From: Burkholderia pseudomultivorans | Lineage (GTDB): Bacteria; Pseudomonadota; Gammaproteobacteria; Burkholderiales; Burkholderiaceae | Length of the DNA: 64,000 nt | NCBI RefSeq assembly: GCF_902499075.1 | Contig: NZ_CABVPP010000006.1 | Location: 121,844 to 185,843 of the forward strand | Reading direction: 5' to 3' | Shown here: positions 1-8,187 of the stretch, piece by piece | How positions within the stretch are numbered: position 1 is the stretch's first letter | How the letters are laid out: each line of letters starts with the position of its first letter | Notes under the pieces: model-generated | Database searches by the model: none | What the model was told of the DNA's origin: nothing | The model's input: only the letters and a program-made list of their open reading frames with translations | Translations under genes and position numbers: made by a program

Positions 1-5
1 GCTCA

Positions 6-46
6 GCGTTTTCTGGAACGCTTCCGCGAAGTGTTCCAGAAAACGC
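6..46. repeat. 19-bp near-perfect inverted repeat (hairpin)
   Basis: Positions 6-24 pair with 28-46 around a 3-nt centre (CGC at 25-27). Eighteen of the 19 pairs are Watson-Crick and one (20/32) is a G-T wobble. The outer 14 bases, GCGTTTTCTGGAAC, are a perfect inverted repeat. No T-run follows on either strand, so it is not a standard intrinsic terminator. It lies downstream of the DUF1634 gene and at the window edge, so it may be an operator or an RNA hairpin belonging to a gene further left. Further TGTTCCA copies occur at about 78 and 101. Confidence 0.6.
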
Positions 47-147
47 AGCAGTCGCGTCGGGCCGAAGAAACGCAGGCTGTTCCATTCGGCTGGAGGTGCT
101 GTTCCAGCGCAATGCCGCCGTTCTGCACGAGCGGCTCCCGCCGAACC

Positions 148-471
148 TCACCCCCGCATCCCGACCACCACACCCGCCGCGATAATCACCAGCACGAGCA
201 GCGAAAGCAGCGCATACGTCCGATCACGCTCGCGCACGAACCACCCGAGCAGCAATACGACGCGCGCAACCGGCAGCAGGATGAACAAGCCGACGCCGGC
301 CTTCGCGAATGCCGCGCCGCTCCGCGCGAATTCGCTCGCGCCCGCCGCCGGCTGCCACGCGCCGAGCAGCATCCCGACGGCGATCAGCACGCACGCGCAC
401 ACCGTGCCGCCGCGGAGCAGCGCGGCGACGGCCCGCTCGCGACGTTCGACGCCGTCGGCCGCGCGCGTCAT
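148..471 (-). CDS. DUF1634 family small membrane protein
   Basis: A 107-aa protein with three clear hydrophobic segments at about residues 22-40, 55-77 and 85-106, joined by short arginine-rich loops, so it is an inner-membrane protein. The start is the ATG at 471-469, which overlaps the TGA of the upstream TauE/SafE gene (ATGA), a sign of translational coupling. DUF1634 proteins are commonly found next to TauE/SafE exporters and may act as an accessory subunit; that role is inferred from neighbourhood only. A longer open frame extends upstream in this frame, but it is a shadow of the exporter gene. Confidence 0.8.
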   Translation of the reverse strand: MTRAADGVERRERAVAALLRGGTVCACVLIAVGMLLGAWQPAAGASEFARSGAAFAKAGVGLFILLPVARVVLLLGWFVRERDRTYALLSLLVLVIIAAGVVVGMRG

Positions 472-1319
472 GCTGCGCCTCCGGGCGCGTGCACGCCCAG
501 CGCGGTCGCGAGCATGTCGATCGCGAGCAGCAGCAGCACGACGACGAAAAAGACCCGCAGCTTGTCGGCCGGTACGCGCATCAGCAGACGCGCGCCGACG
601 ATCGCACCGATCACCGAGCCGAGCGCGATCGGGCCGGCCACGCGCATGTCGATGTCGCCGCGCACGAAATAGGCGCCCGCGCTCGCCGCCGCCGTCACGC
701 CGATCATGAAGTTCGACGTGGCCGACGACACCTTGATCGGCAGCCGCAGCGCCGTATCCATCGCCGGGATCTTCAGCACGCCCGAGCCGATGCCGAGCAG
801 CGCGGAAATCAGGCCTGCGCCGTACATCAGCGCCATCCCGAACGGCACGCGCCCGACCTGGTAGCGAATCTCCCGGCCCGACGCCGGATCGGGAAAGCTC
901 GCATGCAGTCGCAGCACGCTTGCCCAGCTCGCGGCATCGGGCGGGCCGTCGGCACTCGCGTCGCGACGCCGCGCCAGCATCTGTTTCGCGGACACCGCGA
1001 GCACGCCCGCAAACAACGCATACAGGAACGCCACCGGCACGCGGCCGATCAGCAGCACGCCGGTGAGCGCGCCGAGCGTCGTCGCCGTTTCGAGCACGAT
1101 CGCAAGCCGGACGTTGATCAGTCGCCCCTTCAGGAACGACGCCGCGCTGCTGCACGAGCACGCGATCACCGACACGATGCTCGCGCCGATCGCCGTCTGG
1201 ATGCCGACGCCGAACAGCAGCGTCAGCAACGGCACGACAAAAATCCCGCTCGCCATCCCGAGCACGCCGCCGAGCGCGCTGGCGCCGAATGCGGCGACGA
1301 ACAGCCACAGCGCTTCCAT
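468..1319 (-). CDS. TauE/SafE family sulfite/organosulfonate exporter-like permease
   Basis: A 283-aa polytopic membrane protein. It has the TauE/SafE layout: an N-terminal glycine-rich membrane block (GGVLGMASGIFVVP), a repeated second-half block (GIGSGVLKIPAMD) and a last membrane segment near residues 255-275. Family members export sulfite, sulfoacetate or other small anions, but the substrate cannot be read from the sequence. It begins 12 bases after the GntR gene and overlaps the DUF1634 gene by 4 bases, so the three probably form one transcript controlled by the GntR protein. Whether it serves the catabolic cluster upstream is unknown. Confidence 0.85.
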   Translation of the reverse strand: MEALWLFVAAFGASALGGVLGMASGIFVVPLLTLLFGVGIQTAIGASIVSVIACSCSSAASFLKGRLINVRLAIVLETATTLGALTGVLLIGRVPVAFLYALFAGVLAVSAKQMLARRRDASADGPPDAASWASVLRLHASFPDPASGREIRYQVGRVPFGMALMYGAGLISALLGIGSGVLKIPAMDTALRLPIKVSSATSNFMIGVTAAASAGAYFVRGDIDMRVAGPIALGSVIGAIVGARLLMRVPADKLRVFFVVVLLLLAIDMLATALGVHAPGGAA

Positions 1320-1331
1320 GCCGCGCGCCCG

Positions 1332-2075
1332 CTACGAGCGCTCGCCGGCGCGCCGGCTCAGGCGCGTGACGAAGCGGATCAGGTCGCCGCGGTAATAGAG
1401 CTTCTCGAAGTCGATCGGCCGGTTCGCGTGCGTGTGCGACGTGCGTTCGATCAGGAACACCGGACTGCCGGGCGCGATCGCGAGCGCCTGCGCGACCTCC
1501 GGCGGCGCCGCGACGGCCTCGAGGCGGTATTCGGCATCGACGAGCGGCACGTCGTAGCGCTGCTCGAGCAACGAGAAGATCGGTTCGGCCTCCAGATCGT
1601 GCGCGACGATCTGCTCGCCGAGTTCGCGCGGCAGATAGGTTTCGTCGAACGACACCGCGACGCCGTCTGCCAGGCGCACGCGCCGGATCCGCATCACGTC
1701 GGTGCCGGGCGGCAGCGCCAGTTGCCGGGCGACTGCGGCATCGGCCGCGACGATCCGCTGGTCGACGAGCCGCGCGGTCGGGGTCCGTCCGAGCGCGTGC
1801 ATGTCCTCGACGAAGCCGGTCAGCTCCGTCAATTCCTGCGTGATCTTCGGTTCGGCGACAAAAGTACCCTTGCCGCGCCGAATCTCGACGAGACCGCGTG
1901 CAACGAGGTTTTCGACCGCCTTGCGCACGGTCGTCCGGCTCACGCCGAAGCGCTCGATCAGGCGCTCCTCGGGCGGAAGCTGGCTGCCGGGCGGCAGCGC
2001 GGCGGTCGAGATTTCGGCGGCCAGCGCGGCCTCGACTTTCGCATAGAGCAGCGCGGTATCGGATTCGGGTTTCAT
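1332..2075 (-). CDS. GntR family (HutC/UTRA) transcriptional regulator
   Basis: A 247-aa repressor-type protein. Residues about 10-75 form the GntR winged helix (LPPEERLIERFGVSRTTV, then RGKGTFVAEP), followed by a linker and a UTRA ligand-binding domain at about 90-240 (VMRIRRVRLADGVAV, FDETYLP). UTRA domains sense small metabolites of the regulated pathway. An in-frame ATG at 2087 would add four residues (MMSG), but that start lies inside a 12-bp inverted repeat at 2081-2108, so I prefer the ATG at 2075. No good ribosome binding site decides between them. It follows the SDR gene and heads the exporter genes, so it is likely autoregulated and may control the whole cluster. Confidence 0.88.
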   Translation of the reverse strand: MKPESDTALLYAKVEAALAAEISTAALPPGSQLPPEERLIERFGVSRTTVRKAVENLVARGLVEIRRGKGTFVAEPKITQELTELTGFVEDMHALGRTPTARLVDQRIVAADAAVARQLALPPGTDVMRIRRVRLADGVAVSFDETYLPRELGEQIVAHDLEAEPIFSLLEQRYDVPLVDAEYRLEAVAAPPEVAQALAIAPGSPVFLIERTSHTHANRPIDFEKLYYRGDLIRFVTRLSRRAGERS

Positions 2076-2080
2076 GCCAG

Positions 2081-2108
2081 ACATCATGACGTCACGACGT
2101 CATGATGT
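2081..2108. promoter_or_regulatory. Probable GntR operator (12-bp perfect inverted repeat, 4-bp spacer)
   Basis: ACATCATGACGT at 2081-2092 is repeated inverted at 2097-2108 with spacer CACG. It sits immediately upstream of the preferred start of the GntR/UTRA gene, where an autorepressor would bind. UTRA regulators of the HutC type often use AT-rich palindromes of this general kind; the assignment to this regulator is inference. No second copy was seen near 10651-10909, the likely promoter of the catabolic genes. Confidence 0.65.
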
Positions 2109-2118
2109 CAATCGGTCG

Positions 2119-2892
2119 TTACAGCCCGTAGCCGCCCGAAACATTCAACTGCTGCCCGGTGATGTAATCGGCCCGGTCCGACGCCAGAAACACCGCCGCG
2201 CGGCCGACGTCGTGCGCCTTGCCCCAGCGCTTGAGCGCGAGCATCTTCTGCGTTTCGTCGATCCATGCCTGGTCGAACTGCCCTTGTTCGAGCAGCACCG
2301 GAAACATCCCCGCCTCGATCACGCCGACCAGGATCGAGTTCGCGCGAATGTTGTAGCGGCCCTCCTCGCGCGCGAGCCCCTTGACCAGCGCCTCGTTCGC
2401 CGCCTTCGGCGCGACCGACAGCCCGTCGCGATCGGGCCAGCGCAGATGGCCGGCCGAGCCGAGCGTCACGAACGAGCCGCCGCCCGACGCGCGGAAATGC
2501 GGCAGCGCCGCCTTCGCCGCGCCGAAGAAACCGATCGTCTCGACCTCGATCGCGCGGCGCCAGTCGTCGTGCGTCAGGTCGCCGATATGGCGCTGGTTCA
2601 CGAACGGGCCGGCCGCCCACACGACCGTATGCACGCGGCCATGCGCGTCGATCGCGGCCGCGAACGCGGCGTCGAGCTGCGCGGGATCGGTCACGTCGAC
2701 GCGATGCGTGGTCGCCGCGACGCCTTCGTCGCGGATGTCGCGCGCGACGCGCTCGGCCACGTCGGCCTTGCTCCGATAGCCGAGCGCGACCGGCACGCCG
2801 GCGCGCGCGAATTCGAGCGCAACGCCCTGCCCGATTCCGCCGCTGCCGCCGAACACCAGCACCGCGCCCTGCGGAAATCCGTTGTCGTTCAT
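2119..2892 (-). CDS. SDR family oxidoreductase lacking the catalytic tyrosine
   Basis: A 257-aa short-chain dehydrogenase/reductase of normal length. The Rossmann motif is GGSGGIGQG near residue 15, and the C-terminal signature is present (YITGQQLNVSGGYG). The active-site region reads SVAPKAANEAL: the lysine is present, but the tyrosine of YxxxK, four residues earlier, is replaced by serine, and the usual NNAG motif is WAAG. The protein may therefore be a divergent enzyme or a non-catalytic member. It lies 32 bases downstream of the CoA-ligase gene in the same direction, as the last gene of the catabolic run before the GntR regulator. Its role in oxidising a hydroxyacyl or ring intermediate is inferred only from position. 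Confidence 0.85.
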   Translation of the reverse strand: MNDNGFPQGAVLVFGGSGGIGQGVALEFARAGVPVALGYRSKADVAERVARDIRDEGVAATTHRVDVTDPAQLDAAFAAAIDAHGRVHTVVWAAGPFVNQRHIGDLTHDDWRRAIEVETIGFFGAAKAALPHFRASGGGSFVTLGSAGHLRWPDRDGLSVAPKAANEALVKGLAREEGRYNIRANSILVGVIEAGMFPVLLEQGQFDQAWIDETQKMLALKRWGKAHDVGRAAVFLASDRADYITGQQLNVSGGYGL

Positions 2893-2924
2893 CCGTTCAT
2901 CCCGTTGAAGTGGCGTGGCGGCGC

Positions 2925-4517
2925 TCAGGCCGCCGCTTCGCTATCCGCGCGCAGCCGGTACTTCAGCACCTTGCCGGCCGCGCTCGTCGGCAATTGCTCG
3001 ACGAACGTGAAGTGCCGCGGCACCTTGTAGTTCGCCATGTTGCGGCGCGCCCAGTCGTTCAGTGCGTCGGCATCAGCGTGGGCGCCCGGCCGCAGCACGA
3101 CGTACGCATGCCCGACCTCGCCGAGCCGCGCATCGGGCACGCCGACCAGCGCGACCTGCGCGATCGCCGGATGCGCGGCGAGCAGCCGCTCGATCTCGGC
3201 CGGATAGCAGTTGAAGCCGCCGACGATGAACATGTCCTTGATCCGGTCGGTGATCTTCAGGTTGCCGTTCGCGTCGACGCAGCCGAGATCGCCGGTATGC
3301 AGCCAGCCGTCCGCATCGACGGTTTCGCGCGTCGCATCCGGCTGGCCGAAGTAGCCGCGCATCACGTTGTAGCCGCGCACCCAGATCTCGCCGGTCTGAT
3401 CCGGCCCGAGCGCCGCGCCGCCCGGTCCGGCGATGCGCAGCTCGACGCCCGGCATCGGCCGGCCCGACGTCAGCGCGACCGTCTGCGCGTCGTCGCCTTG
3501 ACGGCACAGCGTCGCAAAACCGCACGACTCCGTCAGCCCGTAGCCGGTCAGCACCGTCTCGAAGCCGAGCTCCGCGCGCATCCGCTCGATCAGGCTCGGC
3601 GCGATCGCGGCCGCGCCCGTCACCGCGATCCGCAGCGACGACAGGTCGCGCGTCGCGCGATCGGGCGCATCGAGCAACGCGTAGTACAGCGTCGGCGGGC
3701 CGGGCAGCACCGATACGCGGTCGTCGGCGACGCGTCGCAGCACGTCGGCCGGCTGGAACACGAGGTGCGGCAGCACGGTCGCGCCGCTCGACAGCGCGGC
3801 CAGCCAGCCGGCCTTGTAGCCGAACGTATGGAAGAACGGATTGACGATCAGGTAGCGATCGTCCTGGCGCACGCCGGCGATGTGCGCCCACGCCTGCGCG
3901 GCGCGCAGGTTCTGGCCGTGCGCGGTCATCACGCCCTTCGGGCGGCCAGTCGTACCCGACGTGAACATCAGGTCCATCACGCTATCGGGCGTCACCTGCG
4001 CTTCGCGCGCACGCACCGCGTCGAGCGGAATCGCCGCGCCGCGCGCGAGAAACGCGTTCCAGGTTGCATCGTGCGCGCCGGCCGGCGGCTCGCCGTCGAA
4101 CACGACCACGCATTCGAGCGTCGCCGGCCGGTGCGGCGCGAGCATCGCCGGATAGGATTCGCCGAGGAAGGTGCCGCAGCAGAACAGCAGCCGTGCGCCG
4201 CTGTCCTGCAGGATGCCGCCGACCTCGATCCCCTTCATGCGCGTATTGATCGGCACGAGGATCGCGCCGACGGTGTGGATCGCGAGCGTCGCGACGATCC
4301 ACTGCGGCAGGTTCGGCGCCCAGATCGCGACCCGGTCGCCGGCGTCGATGCCGCTCGCGAGCAGCGCGCGCGCCGCATCGAGCCGCGCCGCATCGAGTTC
4401 CGCGTAGGTCAGCCGGCCGTGCTCCGACTCGATCGCCGGATGCGCGCCGTGGCGCGCGGCGGCCCGCGCGATCAGCGCGGGCGTGGTCAGGATTTCGTTG
4501 TCCATCGTCGTATGCAT
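2925..4517 (-). CDS. AMP-binding acyl-CoA synthetase, FadD3-like
   Basis: A 530-aa ANL-superfamily ligase that activates a carboxylic acid with ATP and CoA. Visible motifs are the P-loop-like TSGTTGRPKGV, the substrate-pocket stretch NPFFHTFGYKAGW, the YGLTE motif, the hinge TGDLG with ITDRIKDMFIVGGFN, and the C-terminal lysine in SAAGKVLKYRL. The pocket region recalls FadD3, which activates the steroid C/D-ring acid HIP in actinobacteria; that resemblance is from memory, not an alignment. Two ATGs are possible (4517, 4505) and neither has an obvious ribosome binding site. It follows the reductase gene by 43 bases within the cluster. Confidence 0.85.
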   Translation of the reverse strand: MHTTMDNEILTTPALIARAAARHGAHPAIESEHGRLTYAELDAARLDAARALLASGIDAGDRVAIWAPNLPQWIVATLAIHTVGAILVPINTRMKGIEVGGILQDSGARLLFCCGTFLGESYPAMLAPHRPATLECVVVFDGEPPAGAHDATWNAFLARGAAIPLDAVRAREAQVTPDSVMDLMFTSGTTGRPKGVMTAHGQNLRAAQAWAHIAGVRQDDRYLIVNPFFHTFGYKAGWLAALSSGATVLPHLVFQPADVLRRVADDRVSVLPGPPTLYYALLDAPDRATRDLSSLRIAVTGAAAIAPSLIERMRAELGFETVLTGYGLTESCGFATLCRQGDDAQTVALTSGRPMPGVELRIAGPGGAALGPDQTGEIWVRGYNVMRGYFGQPDATRETVDADGWLHTGDLGCVDANGNLKITDRIKDMFIVGGFNCYPAEIERLLAAHPAIAQVALVGVPDARLGEVGHAYVVLRPGAHADADALNDWARRNMANYKVPRHFTFVEQLPTSAAGKVLKYRLRADSEAAA

Positions 4518-4560
4518 CGTCGAAACAGGAAGGCCGTGCGCGCCGCCGGCGCGGCACGGC

Positions 4561-5598
4561 TCAATCGGGAAACACCACGCGCAGCGCAGCGCTCGCGGGT
4601 CGCGCACAACAGGCCAGCGTCCAGCCGGCGGCGATCTCGTCGTCGTCGAGCACGTGATTGCCGTCGAGCGCGACCTCGCCGCGCTCGACCCGGCACATGC
4701 ACGCGCCGCACTGCCCCATCCGGCAGGAATTCGGCGCCGGCAGCCCCGCGCGCAGCATCGCGTCGAGCAGCGTCTCGCCGGGCGCACTGTCGAGCGCGAA
4801 TGCCGCGCCGTCGAGCACCGTCTCGATCGCCGCGCCGTCGCCCGACGCGGTAGCGGCCGCAGGTCCGGCCTGCGCGGGCGCCGGCGTATCGGGCAGCGAC
4901 GCGAAGCGCTCGACATGCACGCGCGCACGCGGCAGGCCGAGGCCGAGCATCGCGGCGAGCGCGTTCTCCATGAACAGCGCGGGCCCGCAGATGAACGTCT
5001 CCTGCTGGCTGAACGGCCGCGCGAGTTCTTCGAGATGCCGCTGCTGCGGGATGCCCTGCACGCTGTCGAGCCAGTGGATCACGCGCAGCCGGCCCGGATG
5101 ACGCTGGGCGAGCTGCTGCAGCTCGTCGCGGAAAATCACCGAGCGCTCGTCGCGGTTCGCATAGATCAGCGTCAGCATCCCGCGCCCGTGCACCAGCGCC
5201 GACTTGAGGATCGACAGCACCGGCGTGATGCCGCTGCCGCCCGCGAACAGCAGCAGGTCGCCGTCGAGCGTGCGCGGCGTGAACACGCCGGCAGGCGCGA
5301 GCACGTCGAGCGCATCGCCCGCCCGTATGCGATCGCACAGCCAGTTCGACGCGCGGCCGTCGCGCACGCGCTTGACGGTGATCTTCGGCGCGGCGTCGAT
5401 GCCGGGCGCGCTCGACAGCGAATAGCAGCGCGCGACGGCCGCCTCGGCGCACGGCACGTTCAAGGTCAGGAACTGCCCGGGCCGGTACGCGAACGCATCG
5501 CGCAACGCGGCCGGCACGTCGAAGACGAACGAGCACGCGTCGTCGCTTTCGGCGATCACTTCGGCGACGGTCAGGCGGTGGAAGCGCGAATCGCTCAT
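4561..5598 (-). CDS. FAD/NAD(P)H oxidoreductase with C-terminal [2Fe-2S] ferredoxin domain (KshB-like reductase)
   Basis: A 345-aa electron-transfer flavoprotein. Residues about 5-105 form the FAD domain (RCYSLSS), about 110-230 the NAD(P)H domain (AGGSGITPVLSI, then FICGPALFMENA), and about 260-345 a plant-type ferredoxin domain with cysteines in CRMGQCGAC and a distal cysteine in LACCARP. This order is that of KshB, HmpX/PaaE-type and phenol hydroxylase reductases, which pass electrons to an oxygenase. No matching Rieske or diiron oxygenase is visible in the window, so its partner is elsewhere or is unconventional. The start ATG at 5598 is downstream of the small unknown gene by 10 bases. 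Confidence 0.88.
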   Translation of the reverse strand: MSDSRFHRLTVAEVIAESDDACSFVFDVPAALRDAFAYRPGQFLTLNVPCAEAAVARCYSLSSAPGIDAAPKITVKRVRDGRASNWLCDRIRAGDALDVLAPAGVFTPRTLDGDLLLFAGGSGITPVLSILKSALVHGRGMLTLIYANRDERSVIFRDELQQLAQRHPGRLRVIHWLDSVQGIPQQRHLEELARPFSQQETFICGPALFMENALAAMLGLGLPRARVHVERFASLPDTPAPAQAGPAAATASGDGAAIETVLDGAAFALDSAPGETLLDAMLRAGLPAPNSCRMGQCGACMCRVERGEVALDGNHVLDDDEIAAGWTLACCARPASAALRVVFPD

Positions 5599-5608
5599 GG
5601 CCGGCTCC

Positions 5609-5869
5609 TCACGCGCTGCCGGCCACGCGCCGGCCGCCGTCGGTCCCGCCGGCTGCGCCGCTCGCGAAATGCGCTTCGTTCGATGCCAAAGCCGGCGCGA
5701 CGCATGCGAACGCGTTCAGCACGTTCGCGGCCGCGCCGCCCAGTACGCGCACGACATCACGCACGCTCGGCATGCCGGAATCGTACGGTGCGCGGCGCGC
5801 GAGCGGCGGCATGGACGTGATGCGCGCGCCGGCGACGGGCGCGGTTTTGCCGTTCGGTCTGCTGATCAT
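5609..5869 (-). CDS. Small protein of unknown function inside the catabolic cluster
   Basis: An 86-aa frame starting at the ATG at 5869, with AAGAGA seven bases upstream as a possible ribosome binding site. I do not recognise it. It is basic at the N-terminus, has a hydrophobic, probably helical middle (about residues 40-62, VVRVLGGAAANVLNAFACVAP), and a glycine/alanine-rich tail. It fits tightly between the flavin reductase (32 bases upstream) and the ferredoxin reductase (10 bases downstream), which argues that it is a real gene. It could be a small membrane-associated or subunit-like protein; function not assigned. Confidence 0.5.
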   Translation of the reverse strand: MISRPNGKTAPVAGARITSMPPLARRAPYDSGMPSVRDVVRVLGGAAANVLNAFACVAPALASNEAHFASGAAGGTDGGRRVAGSA

Positions 5870-5901
5870 GATCGTCTCTTGCTGATACGGGAAAACGCGC
5901 A

Positions 5902-6423
5902 TCACGCGGCCGCGCGGCTCGCGGGCGCGCCGGGCGTCGTATACGCGCCGTCGAGATAGACGAGCGGATCGACGTCGCCGCTCATCAGCACCTCGCGGAT
6001 GCGCCCGATGAACACCGTATGCGTGCCGTATTCGAAGCGGCCGTCCTGCTCGCAGACGAAGCTCGCCTGCGCATCGCGCAGATACGGCACGCCGAGCGAC
6101 GAGGCCTGCCAGTCGCCGGTCGTGAAGCGCGCTTCGCCCTTCAGGCGGCCGCTGCAGTCGATCGCGATGCCTTCGTGGCGCGCCGACAGCACGTTCACGC
6201 AAAAGCCGGCGCCCGCATCGAGCGGCGGGTGCAGCGACGCGCTGCGGTTGATGCAGATCAGCAGCGACGGCGGATCGGTCGACAGCGAATCGACCGCCGT
6301 CGCGGACATCGAGTAGCGGCGGCCGTCGTGCGCGCTGCTGATGACCGTGACGGAGCGCGCGAGGCGGCGCATCGCGAGCAGCATGTCGGTGCGCAGCGGA
6401 TGGATGGAGAGATCGCTCATCAT
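5902..6423 (-). CDS. Flavin reductase domain protein (HpaC/HsaB-like)
   Basis: A 173-aa flavin reductase-like protein, the size of the small component of two-component flavin monooxygenases. It shows the family features VTVISSAHDGRRYSMSATAV near residues 25-45, FCVNVLS near 75, and the terminal PLVYLDGAYTT. It would supply reduced FMN or FAD to an oxygenase, most plausibly the HsaA-like protein encoded two genes upstream. Two adjacent ATGs (6423, 6420) follow a GGAG box; the first overlaps the stop codon of the upstream gene (ATGA), indicating translational coupling. Confidence 0.85.
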   Translation of the reverse strand: MMSDLSIHPLRTDMLLAMRRLARSVTVISSAHDGRRYSMSATAVDSLSTDPPSLLICINRSASLHPPLDAGAGFCVNVLSARHEGIAIDCSGRLKGEARFTTGDWQASSLGVPYLRDAQASFVCEQDGRFEYGTHTVFIGRIREVLMSGDVDPLVYLDGAYTTPGAPASRAAA

Positions 6424-8177
6424 TGGACTCCGTCAAGTTCAGTCGTGGATGGCCGGAGCGGCCGGCCGCCGGCCTCGGCCGCCTGCGCGGCCAGGTGGTC
6501 GGCGGCGATGAACCCGAAGGTCATCGCCGGACCGAGCGTCGAGCCCGCGCCGGGATAGCTCGCGCCCATCATCGACGCGCTCGTGTTGCCGATCGCGTAA
6601 AGACCGTCGATCGGCGCGCCGTCCGCGCGCAGCACACGGGCCTGCGCGTCGGTGACGAGCCCGCCCTTCGTGCCGATGTCGCCCGCGTCGATCCGCACCG
6701 CGTAGAACGGCGCCTGGTCGATCGGCCCGAGGCACGGGTTCGGCCGGTTGCGCGGATCGCCGTAGTACGTGTCGAACGCGTTGTCGCCCTTGCCGAATGC
6801 TTCGTCGATGCCGGTCGCCGCATAGCGCGCCATGTCGCGCAGCGTGTCGTGCAGGCCGGCCGCATCGACGCCGATCCGTGCGGCGAGCGCATCGATCGTG
6901 TCGGCTTTCACGAGCACGTCGCGAAACGCGGCGGGAATCCGCGCGTCCGGCATCATCGAGGCGGGCATGATCGGCCCGCACGGATAGTTGCGCCGAAAAC
7001 GCGCGTCGAACACCATCCACGCGGGCACGCTCGCGCCGGTGCGCGCATGGTCGCGATACATCGCCGGCACGAATTCGGAATACGGCGCCGCCTCGTTGAC
7101 GAAGCGCCGGCCCTGGCCGTTGACGATCACGCAGCCCGGCAGGTTGCGCTCGACGAACAGCGCGCGCTGCTTCTCCTCGCCCGCGACGCCGACCGTCGGC
7201 GCGCCCCACACGTGTTCCATCAGCGCCAGCGCGCCGCCGAGCCGGTGCCCTTCGGCGATCGCGTCGCCGGTGTTGGCCGGCGGCGTCGCGCTCCATTCCG
7301 TGCGCGTCGGCTGCGGCAGGTAGCGTTCGCGCATCGGCTGGTTGCGCTCGAAGCCGCCCGCCGCGAGGATCACGCCGCGCCGCGCGACGAGCGTCACGAG
7401 CTGGCCGAGACGCTGCGCACGCACGCCCGTCACGCGGCCGTCGGTCTCGATCAGGTCGCGCATCGGCGCATCGAGCCAGACCGGCACGTTGCGATCGAGC
7501 AGCGCGCGGCGCAGGCCGCCGACCAGCGCGTTGCCGAGCGTCAGGCGCCGGTCGCGGCGCGTACGGCGGCGCATCCGGACGTCGAGCCAGTAGCGGCCGA
7601 ACTGGCCGAGCGCGAGCTTCATGAAGCCCGGCCCGCGCGAGAACAGCGTGTGCGCTTCCTTCGACGTCACCGCGACGCGTCCGCCGATCAGCGTGCCGGG
7701 CGACGGCGGCCGCAACCGCTCGAATTCGTCGCCGAGCAGCGCGCCGTCGAACGGCAGCGGATCGAGCGCGCGATAGCCCGGCATTGCGCCCGGCAGTTTC
7801 TGGAAGTAGTCCGCGTACTTCGGCAGCGCCTGGTAGCGCACCGGCGTGTTCGCTTCGAGATAGCGCAGCATCTGCGGCGCGTGGTCGAGATACGCATCGA
7901 GCTTGTCGGCCGGCGACGCGCCGGCCGTGCACGCGTCGAGATAACGGCGCGCCGCCTCGCGCGAGTCGGTCGCGCCGAGCTCGGCGATATGGTGGTTGCA
8001 CGGCACCCAGATGCCGCCGCCCGAGATGGCCGACGTGCCGCCGTACAGTGCGGTCTTCTCGATCACGACGACGGACAGGCCGCGATCGGCCGCGCGGCAC
8101 GCGGCCAGCAGCGCGCCCGCGCCCGACCCGACGACCACGACGTCGAACACATGTTGCCGAGCTTGCGTGTCGTTCAT
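6420..8177 (-). CDS. FAD-dependent dehydrogenase, 3-ketosteroid-delta-1-dehydrogenase-like
   Basis: A 585-aa flavoprotein of the fumarate reductase/KstD family. The N-terminus carries the FAD motif GSGAGALLAACRAADRG, then GGTSAISGGGIWVP. The C-terminus has GLYAIGNTSASMMG and GSTLGPAMTFGFIAADHL, typical of KstD-type enzymes that desaturate a ketone ring next to the carbonyl. Length fits KstD-type enzymes (about 510-580). The true substrate could be a steroid or another cyclic ketone. It is the third gene of the run, 10 bases after the HsaA-like gene, and overlaps the flavin reductase start. Confidence 0.85.
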   Translation of the reverse strand: MNDTQARQHVFDVVVVGSGAGALLAACRAADRGLSVVVIEKTALYGGTSAISGGGIWVPCNHHIAELGATDSREAARRYLDACTAGASPADKLDAYLDHAPQMLRYLEANTPVRYQALPKYADYFQKLPGAMPGYRALDPLPFDGALLGDEFERLRPPSPGTLIGGRVAVTSKEAHTLFSRGPGFMKLALGQFGRYWLDVRMRRRTRRDRRLTLGNALVGGLRRALLDRNVPVWLDAPMRDLIETDGRVTGVRAQRLGQLVTLVARRGVILAAGGFERNQPMRERYLPQPTRTEWSATPPANTGDAIAEGHRLGGALALMEHVWGAPTVGVAGEEKQRALFVERNLPGCVIVNGQGRRFVNEAAPYSEFVPAMYRDHARTGASVPAWMVFDARFRRNYPCGPIMPASMMPDARIPAAFRDVLVKADTIDALAARIGVDAAGLHDTLRDMARYAATGIDEAFGKGDNAFDTYYGDPRNRPNPCLGPIDQAPFYAVRIDAGDIGTKGGLVTDAQARVLRADGAPIDGLYAIGNTSASMMGASYPGAGSTLGPAMTFGFIAADHLAAQAAEAGGRPLRPSTTELDGVQ

Positions 8178-8187
8178 CGCGGCCTCG

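Noticed and set aside
148-1308. A 386-aa continuous frame covering the DUF1634 gene and most of the exporter gene.
   Set aside because: Only its last 107 residues look like a protein; the rest is arginine-rich shadow of the TauE/SafE gene, which has clear membrane segments in another frame.
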